From assembly GCA_910585915.1 (NCBI GenBank), contig CAJUGF010000040.1, positions 1-12,885 of the forward strand: a stretch of 12,885 nucleotides of DNA, in the 5' to 3' direction. Made by a program: the position numbers and the translations under genes. Shown one piece after another: positions 1 to 5,899 of the stretch. The notes beneath the pieces were generated by a model. It ran no database searches, had not been told where the DNA came from, and worked only from the letters and a program-made list of their open reading frames with translations. This DNA comes from an uncultured Bacilli bacterium (GTDB taxonomy: Bacteria; Bacillota_I; Bacilli_A; RF39; UBA660). Each line of letters starts with the position of its first letter. Positions within the stretch are counted from its first letter, which is position 1.

Positions 1-9
1 TTCCGATCT
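1..9. other. Probable sequencing-adapter remnant at the left edge
   Basis: The first nine bases, TTCCGATCT, are identical to the 3' end of the standard Illumina adapter, the part that directly precedes an insert. They interrupt a T-box terminator. Read on the minus strand, the leader gives CTCGTCCTTT, the usual 5' arm of a T-box terminator, and then AGATCGGAA, the start of the adapter, instead of a complementary arm. The match is seen directly; that it is an artefact rather than genomic sequence is inference. Confidence 0.6.
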
Positions 10-193
10 AAAGGACGAGATAAACCCGTGGTACCACCTTACTTATAAGTATCTACTTATCACTTTAATTGATAACGGGACTCCCCGACTTAACTCCAAA
101 ACTGTAACTTCAAAATTGTTCCAGTCTTATTTCCACCAACATAAGATCTCTATATTACCAAACAATTTCTAAAAATTTCTTCTTCATTAATTA
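10..193 (-). promoter_or_regulatory. T-box leader (3'-truncated), specifier candidate GTT (Val)
   Basis: On the minus strand the conserved T-box AAGGTGGTACCACG (complement of 27-40) is followed by CTCGTCC, the start of the terminator arm. Upstream are a Stem I with AGAGAT and GGTGGAAATAAG distal elements, a stem pairing 161-168 with 112-119, and a stem III-like CCGTTATC segment near 70-80. In the specifier loop a GAA is followed by GTT (106-108) and then a purine, which is the expected arrangement for a valine specifier. The TGGT bulge fits a tRNA with discriminator A, as tRNA-Val has. The regulated gene is off the left edge; valS is the natural guess but cannot be seen. Confidence 0.88.
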
Positions 194-199
194 AACTTT

Positions 200-208
200 A
201 TTCTAACA
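200..208 (-). promoter_or_regulatory. Extended -10 promoter for the left T-box
   Basis: The minus strand reads TGTTAGAAT, an extended -10 (TGn plus TAGAAT), with no good -35. It would place the start near 193, directly before the T-box Stem I, and it abuts the stop codon of the YtxH gene. Position and motif support it, but the missing -35 keeps confidence moderate. Confidence 0.5.
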
Positions 209-211
209 CAA

Positions 212-703
212 TTAATTATTAGATGCTACCTTTTTTGTTGTTTTTCCACTACTCTTTTTTGAAGTTGTTTTTTTTGCTGCTGGTTTTGGCAATTCAACAT
301 TTTCTTTTTTTTCAAGACGATTTAAAATTCCCTTTAAAACTACAATACTCTTTTCTTTAATTTCTAAAGCTGCTTTTTCCACTACAGGAGTTCCCTTTTC
401 TCGAGCAAGCTCAATTAACTCCTCAGCCTTTTCTTGAATAATAGCTGCTTTTTCTTTCACAATATCCATTGCTTTTTCTTTATCTAAATCCTGTAATTCA
501 ATTTTTAAATCATCAACTTTTTGCATCAAAAAATCTTTAACTTCATTATAATCAAGCTCTTTTACTTGATCAATCAACTCATTAGTTTTTTTCTTTAAAT
601 CTTCTCTTGTTTCACTTCCCTTTTTAGGAGCAAACAAAACACCAAGAGCAGCACCAAGCAAAGCACCCTTTAAAAGTGTTCCAAATCCACCTTTTTTACT
701 CAT
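212..703 (-). CDS. YtxH domain-containing protein
   Basis: This 163-residue protein starts with a short basic stretch and a Gly/Ala-rich hydrophobic segment (about residues 7-25) ending in LFAPKKGSETRE, the signature of the YtxH family. A long charged, probably helical region (about 30-130) and a Lys/Thr/Ser-rich tail follow. YtxH proteins of Firmicutes are membrane-associated, and B. subtilis YtxH belongs to the general stress and sporulation regulons; its biochemical role is unknown. The ATG overlaps the stop of the preceding DUF948 gene as ATGA and has the RBS-like GAAGGGAAG upstream, so translation is likely coupled. It is the last gene of a four-gene operon, and no terminator hairpin is visible before the T-box promoter just downstream. 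Family assignment is firm; function is not. Confidence 0.9.
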   Translation of the reverse strand: MSKKGGFGTLLKGALLGAALGVLFAPKKGSETREDLKKKTNELIDQVKELDYNEVKDFLMQKVDDLKIELQDLDKEKAMDIVKEKAAIIQEKAEELIELAREKGTPVVEKAALEIKEKSIVVLKGILNRLEKKENVELPKPAAKKTTSKKSSGKTTKKVASNN

Positions 704-1014
704 TTTCTCTTCTTCCCTTCTTTTTTAGAAACAATCACTTTCTCTTCATCATTTTTTACGAATACCTTTGCAATAAAGCCCATAATCGCATCAATTACCT
801 TATCAGTAACTAGCACAACTTTATCTGTTGCTGTATCGATGATATGGAAAAGACCATCCAAAGAATGAATCTTCTCTGTAACATCATCTACAACACGTTG
901 TGCTTTACCTAGTAAAACAATAAAACGAACTCCTAAAACAATTCCTACAAGTAAAATTATAATTAATAAAATATAAATAACAATGGGTAAAAATTCTAAC
1001 CAAAAACTCATCAT
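700..1014 (-). CDS. DUF948 domain-containing membrane protein (YtxG-like)
   Basis: This 104-residue protein has one N-terminal transmembrane segment (about residues 9-32), followed by an amphipathic helical region with regularly spaced Val/Ile and Asp/Lys and a basic tail. That architecture is typical of DUF948 proteins, which in Bacillus (YtxG) are encoded next to YtxH; the same pairing here strengthens both calls. The gene starts at tandem ATG codons. The first overlaps the upstream stop as TAATG, with GGGAGGATGG as the RBS; the second ATG would shorten it by one residue. The stop overlaps the ytxH-like start. The protein probably sits in the cytoplasmic membrane and partners the YtxH protein, which is inference from gene pairing. 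Confidence 0.85.
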   Translation of the reverse strand: MMSFWLEFLPIVIYILLIIILLVGIVLGVRFIVLLGKAQRVVDDVTEKIHSLDGLFHIIDTATDKVVLVTDKVIDAIMGFIAKVFVKNDEEKVIVSKKEGKKRK

Positions 1015-1919
1015 TATTCACCATCCTCCCTATTTTCATACATCGAATCAATCAAATCAAACAAATCATTTTCAAGTGTCTCATCTTCCAGCTTTTCTTC
1101 TATCGTTCTTTTTGGATGATGATCCAAAACTTCCAATTCCTCTTGTGATGATTCAACTAACTCTTCTTCTATATTAAATGATGAATCATGTGAAATTGTC
1201 TCTTCCTTTTCAAATACCGGAATAATCTCTTCGCTAGAAGATGCTAATAATTCTTCTAATCCATGATTTGGTTCTACATACTCTTCTTCCTGATAAAAAG
1301 TCCTTACTGGAGTACTCAATGTTTTTTCAATATCCTCTTCTAGAGTACCAAAAGCTTTTTTTCTGACGCTATCCACATCAATAGTTTTCTTTTCTTCGCC
1401 ACGAACAACAACATCTTCCTTCTTATAATTTTTATCCAAAACTCCATAAACTGGTGAAATTACAGGAGAAGGAGTAAACTTTCGTGTATCATTGCGAGGA
1501 CTCTCATACATTTTTTTAGAACTTTTCGCTGGTTGCGTATACTTAGGTCTACTTACTTCCTTTGGCGCAGTTCGAACTCTTTTTGGTTCAATTGGTTCAT
1601 AATCTACAATTGAACGTGCTCTAGGCTTAACTTCTCTAGTAGGCACTTCTGGAGAAATTGATGGACGTGGTTCCTCTTGCTTCACAGTATCAAATTCTTT
1701 TTCATCAAATGATGGAAAATTAAAAGTAGGTTCTGCTTTAAATAATTCACGATCACTTAAAATATCATCATCTTCACCATTAAAAGTCATCTTAACTGGT
1801 TCCCTTTTTTTCTGAATCTCTTTTTTTTCCTTTTGAACTTCTACTTTTTCTTCCGCTTCTGGAATTTCTATCTCTTCTTCTTCAAATAGTACATTCTTTA
1901 ACTTATTTAGTAATCCCAT
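1014..1919 (-). CDS. Acidic low-complexity protein, unknown function
   Basis: I do not recognise a named family. The 301-residue protein begins with a short amphipathic-looking helix (MGLLNKLKNVLF) followed by a run of Glu. It continues as a Pro/Lys/Arg/Glu-rich, largely disordered-looking chain and ends in an acidic segment with LFDLIDSMYE (residues 286-295). Two parts look ordered: an island at 148-172 containing SPVISPVYGVLDKNY, and a charged helix at about 182-201. There is no signal peptide or transmembrane segment. I chose the ATG at 1919 because AAGGAAGGTG lies just upstream and it leaves a 13-base gap to the lipoprotein gene; the longer reading to 1985 would overlap that gene with no RBS. 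The N-terminus could be a membrane-binding helix like that of SepF, but no SepF core is present. Confidence 0.8.
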   Translation of the reverse strand: MGLLNKLKNVLFEEEEIEIPEAEEKVEVQKEKKEIQKKREPVKMTFNGEDDDILSDRELFKAEPTFNFPSFDEKEFDTVKQEEPRPSISPEVPTREVKPRARSIVDYEPIEPKRVRTAPKEVSRPKYTQPAKSSKKMYESPRNDTRKFTPSPVISPVYGVLDKNYKKEDVVVRGEEKKTIDVDSVRKKAFGTLEEDIEKTLSTPVRTFYQEEEYVEPNHGLEELLASSSEEIIPVFEKEETISHDSSFNIEEELVESSQEELEVLDHHPKRTIEEKLEDETLENDLFDLIDSMYENREDGE

Positions 1920-1932
1920 GATTGCACCTTCC

Positions 1933-2577
1933 TTATTTGATAAAATCCGTATCTGGTACTTCATCCTCATCTTTATATTGATCATATTGTTCTACAAGTT
2001 CCAAATAATTACTTTCTGATTTTGCCGTTTCAAAAATATTGTATTCTAATTCATTGGAATTTAAAACATTATCCCCCATCAAACTCCCCAGAACAGTATC
2101 ATTGTAGGTTACAGAGTCCAAAATTGCTATCGCATACGCAACAGACCCCTTTATATCCTTTTCAGCTACTATCACTTCTATTTTAGCATAATTATACATG
2201 ATTTCAACAAAATATTTTCCATTCTCTAAGCTTTTAATTTGTAAATAACCAAATTTATTTCCATTCGCAATTTTAGTAGAATAATAATAATCTTTATTTT
2301 CTTCATACCCTTCTTTTACCTTATTAAAATAACTTACAACATCAACATATAAATAAAAAGGATATTTTTCATTATACACAACTTCATTATAATCGTGACT
2401 ATTAATTGTTTTCATTCCACTAGGAAGATAATACTTATACCCAGTACGATAAACATTAGCTAAAGAAACAGTACTACTAATTCCCCTAGATAAAATTGTT
2501 TCAATTGAATCATTTTGTATCTTAGAACATCCAGATAAAAAAAAGACACAAATAATTAACAAAAGACCCTTCTTCAT
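1933..2577 (-). CDS. Putative membrane lipoprotein, first gene of the YtxH operon
   Basis: This 214-residue protein has a classic lipoprotein signal: MKKG, a hydrophobic stretch, then the lipobox LSGC with the lipidated Cys at residue 17. The mature part is mixed alpha/beta in appearance, rich in Tyr, Asn and Lys, and ends in an acidic tail. I recognise no domain. It should be anchored to the outer face of the cytoplasmic membrane. The start is supported by GGAGG six bases upstream of the ATG. The gene heads a minus-strand operon with the acidic protein, DUF948 and YtxH genes. Its own promoter lies just upstream, and trmB, next upstream on the same strand, is separated by 210 bases without a convincing terminator. 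Confidence 0.85.
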   Translation of the reverse strand: MKKGLLLIICVFFLSGCSKIQNDSIETILSRGISSTVSLANVYRTGYKYYLPSGMKTINSHDYNEVVYNEKYPFYLYVDVVSYFNKVKEGYEENKDYYYSTKIANGNKFGYLQIKSLENGKYFVEIMYNYAKIEVIVAEKDIKGSVAYAIAILDSVTYNDTVLGSLMGDNVLNSNELEYNIFETAKSESNYLELVEQYDQYKDEDEVPDTDFIK

Positions 2578-2601
2578 GGAATGCCTCCAAACTTAAACAA
2601 A

Positions 2602-2630
2602 ATTATATCAAAATTTCTAAAAACTAACAA
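2602..2630 (-). promoter_or_regulatory. Vegetative promoter of the lipoprotein-YtxH operon
   Basis: The minus strand shows TTGTTA, a 17-base spacer and TATAAT, with TGA directly before the -10 (extended form), about 25 bases upstream of the lipoprotein ATG. This is a near-consensus housekeeping promoter. The rest of the intergenic stretch (2631-2787) holds only AT-rich sequence and a weak 5-bp inverted repeat near 2720-2733; I see no gene in it. Confidence 0.75.
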
Positions 2631-2787
2631 GCCAAGAGAATTTTTTTTACACCAACAAAGAAAAAATGAAAACAAAAAAACTTTACATATACCAAAAATC
2701 CAATTTCTATAAATTTATAATCTACTCATAGATATTAACTTACACCCCAGTAAATACATTACAAGTTTAATATCGCTTCTACATATA

Positions 2788-3423
2788 TTATTTTCCATTC
2801 TTCTTTGCTTCCAAATAATAAATAGGTTGTCCCATTGCAGAAAAACGTTTTTCATATTCTGTCATAACATTAGGAATATCAGTTTCATGCAAATTCAAGC
2901 TTACTTTTTGAAGAATATAACCATTCTGACTTAAATCTTCCAAACTACTTGCAAACAAAATTACATTATCAGTTTTTTGAATAATTGTTGCATCATTAAC
3001 AAATAAACCATCATAAATCTTTAAAAAAGTAGAACTAGTAAGACGTCTTTCATGATGACGATTTTTGGGCCAAGGATCTGAAAAATTTAAATAAATCATT
3101 TCAATATCATGTATCAGTATTTCTGGTAATCTCTTAGCATCCATACAAAAAAACTTTAAGTTAGAAATATGTTCCATATTGGCCTTTTCAATAGCTCTAA
3201 CCAAAACACTATCATATTTTTCTACTCCAATAAAATTAATATTTGGATATTTCTTAGCCATTTCAATTAAAAAGCTTCCCTTTCCACACCCAATCTCCAA
3301 ATGAACAGGACCTGAACCAGAAAATAAAGAAAGAATTTTTCCCTTATAATCAAAAGCATTCTCAACAAAATAAGAACTACCCCTTAATATTTCCATTGCA
3401 TTTTTTACATTTCTTAAACGCAT
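2788..3423 (-). CDS. trmB: tRNA (guanine-N7)-methyltransferase TrmB
   Basis: TrmB transfers a methyl group from S-adenosylmethionine to N7 of G46 in tRNA variable loops, in the cytoplasm. The 211-residue reading has the expected MRLRN start, the SAM-binding motif I LEIGCGKG at 42-49, the acidic residue in GVEKY (E68), the catalytic-site stretch NFSDPWPKNRHHERRL at 113-128, and the C-terminal TEYEKRF...GQPIYYLEA at 188-206. The length is normal for the family. I chose the ATG at 3423 because the sequence upstream, AGAAAGAAGTGA, is well spaced for it and MRLRN is the usual N-terminus; a GTG at 3432 would add three residues. The gene is divergent from a small coiled-coil gene. No strong terminator follows its stop. 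Confidence 0.96.
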   Translation of the reverse strand: MRLRNVKNAMEILRGSSYFVENAFDYKGKILSLFSGSGPVHLEIGCGKGSFLIEMAKKYPNINFIGVEKYDSVLVRAIEKANMEHISNLKFFCMDAKRLPEILIHDIEMIYLNFSDPWPKNRHHERRLTSSTFLKIYDGLFVNDATIIQKTDNVILFASSLEDLSQNGYILQKVSLNLHETDIPNVMTEYEKRFSAMGQPIYYLEAKKNGK

Positions 3424-3479
3424 ATAATTCACTTCTTTCTATTAATTGCATAAACTAACTATGAGAGGAATGATTTAGT

Positions 3480-3818
3480 TTGAAAAAAGATCGAAACGCC
3501 TTTTTTGAAAGTTCGAATATGAACATGGCTTTTACTACACCTCAACCACAAATGATGCCAATAATGATGCCTATGGGAGCACAAGCTCAAGCAAGCCAAA
3601 GTTTTTATCAAACCAATACCCCAATAATGACCCCAATGACTCCAACTTACAATACAACAAACTACAACGATTCTAACATAAACGAATTAGAAAGTCGAAT
3701 GGCAAAACTCGAAAGAACAATCAACCGCTTAGAAAATCGCATTAGTAAATTAGAAGGCACTACCATTTATTCAACAGATAATTATGAAAGCTCAAGTAGT
3801 GGAATGTATATGGTCTAA
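3480..3818 (+). CDS. Small Met/Pro/Gln-rich coiled-coil protein, coat-like, unknown
   Basis: This 112-residue protein of no recognised family begins at a TTG codon supported by AGAGGA about ten bases upstream; the ATG nearer the RBS is closed by a stop after two codons. Residues 14-60 are rich in Met, Pro, Gln and Thr (MMPIMMPMG). Residues 68-92 form a short coiled coil with heptad-like ELESRMAKLERTINRLENRI. The tail is Ser/Tyr-rich and ends GMYMV. Such composition is seen in small spore-coat or surface-assembly proteins, but that is only a suggestion. A CATAAACTA sequence at 3449-3457, with AC at 3431-3432, resembles a sigma-K -10/-35 pair. Its stop overlaps that of the convergent flippase gene, and its terminator lies within it. 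Confidence 0.75.
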   Translation: MKKDRNAFFESSNMNMAFTTPQPQMMPIMMPMGAQAQASQSFYQTNTPIMTPMTPTYNTTNYNDSNINELESRMAKLERTINRLENRISKLEGTTIYSTDNYESSSSGMYMV

Positions 3819-5452
3819 CTTATCTTACCAAAGGTAAGTTTTTTTATAATTTTATCTAAGTATTCTTGACCAAACACATCACTTAAAATACCCATTCTAT
3901 AGCTAAGAAACAAATATACAGATGCTCCCACTACAGAAATAATTGAAACATTCAAAATACATGACCACTTATTAGCAAGATTAACAGGAATTAAAAAACG
4001 GAATAATAAAACTACAGCAATCATACTTCCTAAAGGAATAAGTAACTTTTTTAACATATGAATTACTGAACCATAGGATAAACCATGATCCTTTTTTAGA
4101 ATAAAAAGAGCTAAAAAAATACTAGAAGAATATCCCATAATTGTTGCAACACAAGCACCAATCCAAGGAGCTAAATGAAATTGATGAAACAATAACATCA
4201 TGGGAATATCCAAAAGTCCATTTAAAAAGAATCCCAAAAGTGAAGAAAAATAAACTGCTTTAAACTTATTTAAGCTTTGAAGCGTTGATGAAGTAACAGT
4301 GTATAAATTAAAGAACAACGCTACAAAAATAAAAACAGAAAAAACATAAGAACCCAAGTCACTCTCTCCATAAAAAATACTCCATACAGGTCTAGCAAGC
4401 AAACAAAGTCCAAACACCATTGGCAAACATACCACCAAAATAATTTGTAATGCCTTATTAAATTTAAAATTCACTGTTTTCCATTTTTTCAGCGTAAAAG
4501 CTTCTACAATATTAGGAATTAAACTAACACTCATTCCAGCCGCAACAGAACTAACAATCATAGATATCTTTCCACCCCATGTAGTAATCGAAGTTGTCAC
4601 AAATTCTGCCGTTTCTGCATCAAATCCTAAAGAGCTTAAAGTTCTTAAAATAAAAACCATATCAATAAAATTATAAATCGATACTGCAATATCAATAATA
4701 ATAAATGGCACAGCATACATTACAATTTTTTTGAAAATTTCTTGATTACTGACATCATCAGGTTCTACTAATACTTCTAAATCAAGTTCTTTTTTATGTT
4801 TACAAATCTTCGCTAAAATATATAAAGTTGCACTAAGTCCACCAGCAAAAGCTCCAAAAACAGCTATACCAACTGCACTTTTTAAATCAAGATTTAGAAA
4901 ATTTAATGTAATATAACTACCTGCTAAAATAAACAAAATTCGAACCACTTGCTCAATTAATTGACTCTTACTAGACTCTTTAATAATATTATGACCTTGT
5001 AAGTATCCTTTAGAAACACTCAAATAAGGGATAACTAAGATTGCAAATGATACACATCGAATCACAAAAGTTACATCCCCAATAGTATTTCCTCCCTGTA
5101 AATCTCCAAGAATCAATGTTGCAATTGTTTCTGCAAACAAAAACAATAAAATAAAAACAACAATTGATATAAAAGAAATTAATTGTTTTCCAATTCGATA
5201 AGCTCTAACTTTCGCATCAATCTTACCTAAAGTATTAAATTCATTAATCACTTTACTAACAGCAATTGGCAACCCTGCACTAGAAATATCCAAAAAAATA
5301 ACATAAATATTATACGCATAAGCATACAATGCAGCACCTTTCACTCCAATCATTGCATAAAAAGGAATAACATAAAGCATTCCAAGTATTTTAACAATCA
5401 CAATTGATAAAGTTGCGATAATGGTCCCTTCAACAAAAGAACTTTTCTTCAT
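3815..5452 (-). CDS. MurJ/SpoVB-type polysaccharide (lipid-linked) flippase
   Basis: This integral membrane protein of about 545 residues has some 14 hydrophobic segments and the N-terminal pattern of the MVF/MATE flippase family (SFVEGTIIATLSIVIVKILGMLYVIPFY). An Ala/Gly-Leu-Pro turn (SSAGLPIAVSK) and YLQGHN follow, all typical of YtgP/MurJ and SpoVB proteins. Such proteins move lipid-linked cell-wall precursors across the cytoplasmic membrane; SpoVB acts in spore cortex formation. Family membership is firm, but the choice between MurJ-like and SpoVB-like is not settled by the sequence. Translational linkage to cse60 favours a sporulation role. I chose the ATG at 5452, preceded by GAGTGA; a GTG at 5461, overlapping the cse60 stop as GTGA, would add three residues. 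The 3' end overlaps the convergent gene by the stop codons. Confidence 0.9.
   Translation of the reverse strand: MKKSSFVEGTIIATLSIVIVKILGMLYVIPFYAMIGVKGAALYAYAYNIYVIFLDISSAGLPIAVSKVINEFNTLGKIDAKVRAYRIGKQLISFISIVVFILLFLFAETIATLILGDLQGGNTIGDVTFVIRCVSFAILVIPYLSVSKGYLQGHNIIKESSKSQLIEQVVRILFILAGSYITLNFLNLDLKSAVGIAVFGAFAGGLSATLYILAKICKHKKELDLEVLVEPDDVSNQEIFKKIVMYAVPFIIIDIAVSIYNFIDMVFILRTLSSLGFDAETAEFVTTSITTWGGKISMIVSSVAAGMSVSLIPNIVEAFTLKKWKTVNFKFNKALQIILVVCLPMVFGLCLLARPVWSIFYGESDLGSYVFSVFIFVALFFNLYTVTSSTLQSLNKFKAVYFSSLLGFFLNGLLDIPMMLLFHQFHLAPWIGACVATIMGYSSSIFLALFILKKDHGLSYGSVIHMLKKLLIPLGSMIAVVLLFRFLIPVNLANKWSCILNVSIISVVGASVYLFLSYRMGILSDVFGQEYLDKIIKKLTFGKIS
3824..3845 (+). terminator. Intrinsic terminator of the coiled-coil gene
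   Basis: CTTACC-AAA-GGTAAG followed by seven T residues starts six bases after the plus-strand stop. The hairpin lies within the final codons of the convergent flippase gene, where it encodes part of KKLTFGK. It functions in the plus direction because the T run is on that side. Confidence 0.75.
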
Positions 5453-5457
5453 TTCAA

Positions 5458-5640
5458 TCACTCATTCTTTAAGACATATATTACCATAGCAGAAAAACAA
5501 TATACCTGTTCATCTCCAAACATGGTAGCAGCTACTGCATACTTAATATCAATTATATCACCCTTTAAAGTAGAAAGAAAATCATTTATTTTCTCTTCCA
5601 AATCATGTTCATGACCTTCATCAAAACATTTTACTTTCAT
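5458..5640 (-). CDS. cse60: Sporulation protein Cse60 homologue
   Basis: This 60-residue protein matches what I know of the Cse60 family: the same length, an N-terminal VKxFDExHExDLExxIN pattern (VKCFDEGHEHDLEEKIN at residues 3-18), a central DIKY, and a C-terminal YCFSAMVIY (residues 47-55). In B. subtilis cse60 is transcribed by the mother-cell sigma-E factor; its function is unknown and null mutants sporulate. The start is well supported by AAAAGGTGA upstream of the ATG. It lies directly before the flippase gene with a five-base gap, or with overlap if the GTG start is used, so the two are probably co-transcribed. The visible upstream promoter candidate looks vegetative rather than sigma-E. 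Confidence 0.85.
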   Translation of the reverse strand: MKVKCFDEGHEHDLEEKINDFLSTLKGDIIDIKYAVAATMFGDEQVYCFSAMVIYVLKNE

Positions 5641-5657
5641 AAGATTTCACCTTTTCA

Positions 5658-5666
5658 ACTATAACA
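5658..5666 (-). promoter_or_regulatory. Extended -10 promoter candidate for cse60-flippase
   Basis: The minus strand reads TGTTATAGT, TGn plus a near-consensus -10, 18 bases upstream of the cse60 ATG, which would give a very short leader. No proper -35 is seen 17 bases upstream, and I see no good sigma-E pair. Weakly supported. Confidence 0.4.
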
Positions 5667-5673
5667 AAACATC

Positions 5674-5703
5674 TTGTCGAAAAAAGAATAATTATGTTAA
5701 AAT
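5674..5703 (+). promoter_or_regulatory. Promoter upstream of the repeat-protein remnant
   Basis: TTGTCG, an 18-base spacer and TAAAAT, with TGT directly before the -10, lie 18 bases upstream of the ATG at 5721. An RBS-like ACGAGGT follows at 5708-5714. The expression signals of the broken gene therefore appear intact. The site sits beside the divergent cse60 promoter candidate. Confidence 0.5.
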
Positions 5704-5720
5704 CCAAACGAGGTAAAAAA

Positions 5721-5881
5721 ATGAAAAAATACAACCATTTGAACCCCCTACAAAAGATGGATATATCTTTATAGGATGGTATGATGAAGAAGGAAATGTT
5801 TTTGATTATGAAAACATTACAAACAATATCAACTTATTTGGAAGATTTGGAAAAATAATCAAAGAATTAACAAAAAAAGCG
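5721..5881 (+). pseudogene. Frameshifted remnant with half a Listeria-Bacteroides (InlB B) repeat
   Basis: An ATG at 5721 with GAGGT seven bases upstream reads MKKYNHLNPL and stops at 5772-5774. From about 5735, in the -1 frame, the sequence encodes PFEPPTKDGYIFIGWYDEEG, then VFDYENIT and NNINLFGRF. This closely follows the second half of the Listeria-Bacteroides repeat (P-tkeGytF-GWyd...fdf-iT-dinLyakW), found in secreted and surface proteins. That frame has no start codon of its own, and a stop at 5714 closes it upstream. One extra A in the A6 run after the ATG would join start and repeat. The first half of the repeat and any signal peptide are absent, so this is probably a decayed gene; a short expressed peptide cannot be excluded. 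A terminator ends the unit. Confidence 0.6.
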
Positions 5882-5896
5882 AACCATCGCTTTTTT
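5872..5896. terminator. Bidirectional intrinsic terminator between remnant and leuS
   Basis: Seven A residues and AGCGA, a loop ACCA, then TCGCT with six T residues form a symmetrical hairpin with U-runs on both strands. It begins four bases after the leuS stop on the minus strand and also ends the plus-strand remnant unit. Confidence 0.85.
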
Positions 5897-5899
5897 CAT

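Noticed and set aside
1920..1985. N-terminal extension of the acidic protein
   Set aside because: It would overlap the end of the lipoprotein gene in another frame and lacks an RBS; the ATG at 1919 has AAGGAAGGTG and leaves a normal gap.
2649..2735. Plus-strand 21-codon frame starting at an ATG near 2667
   Set aside because: It has no real RBS and no promoter, and its Lys/Tyr/Ile composition is simply what AT-rich intergenic DNA encodes.
2718..2735. Inverted repeat ATCTA-CTCA-TAGAT after trmB
   Set aside because: A five-pair AT-rich stem without a following T run is not a convincing terminator or operator.
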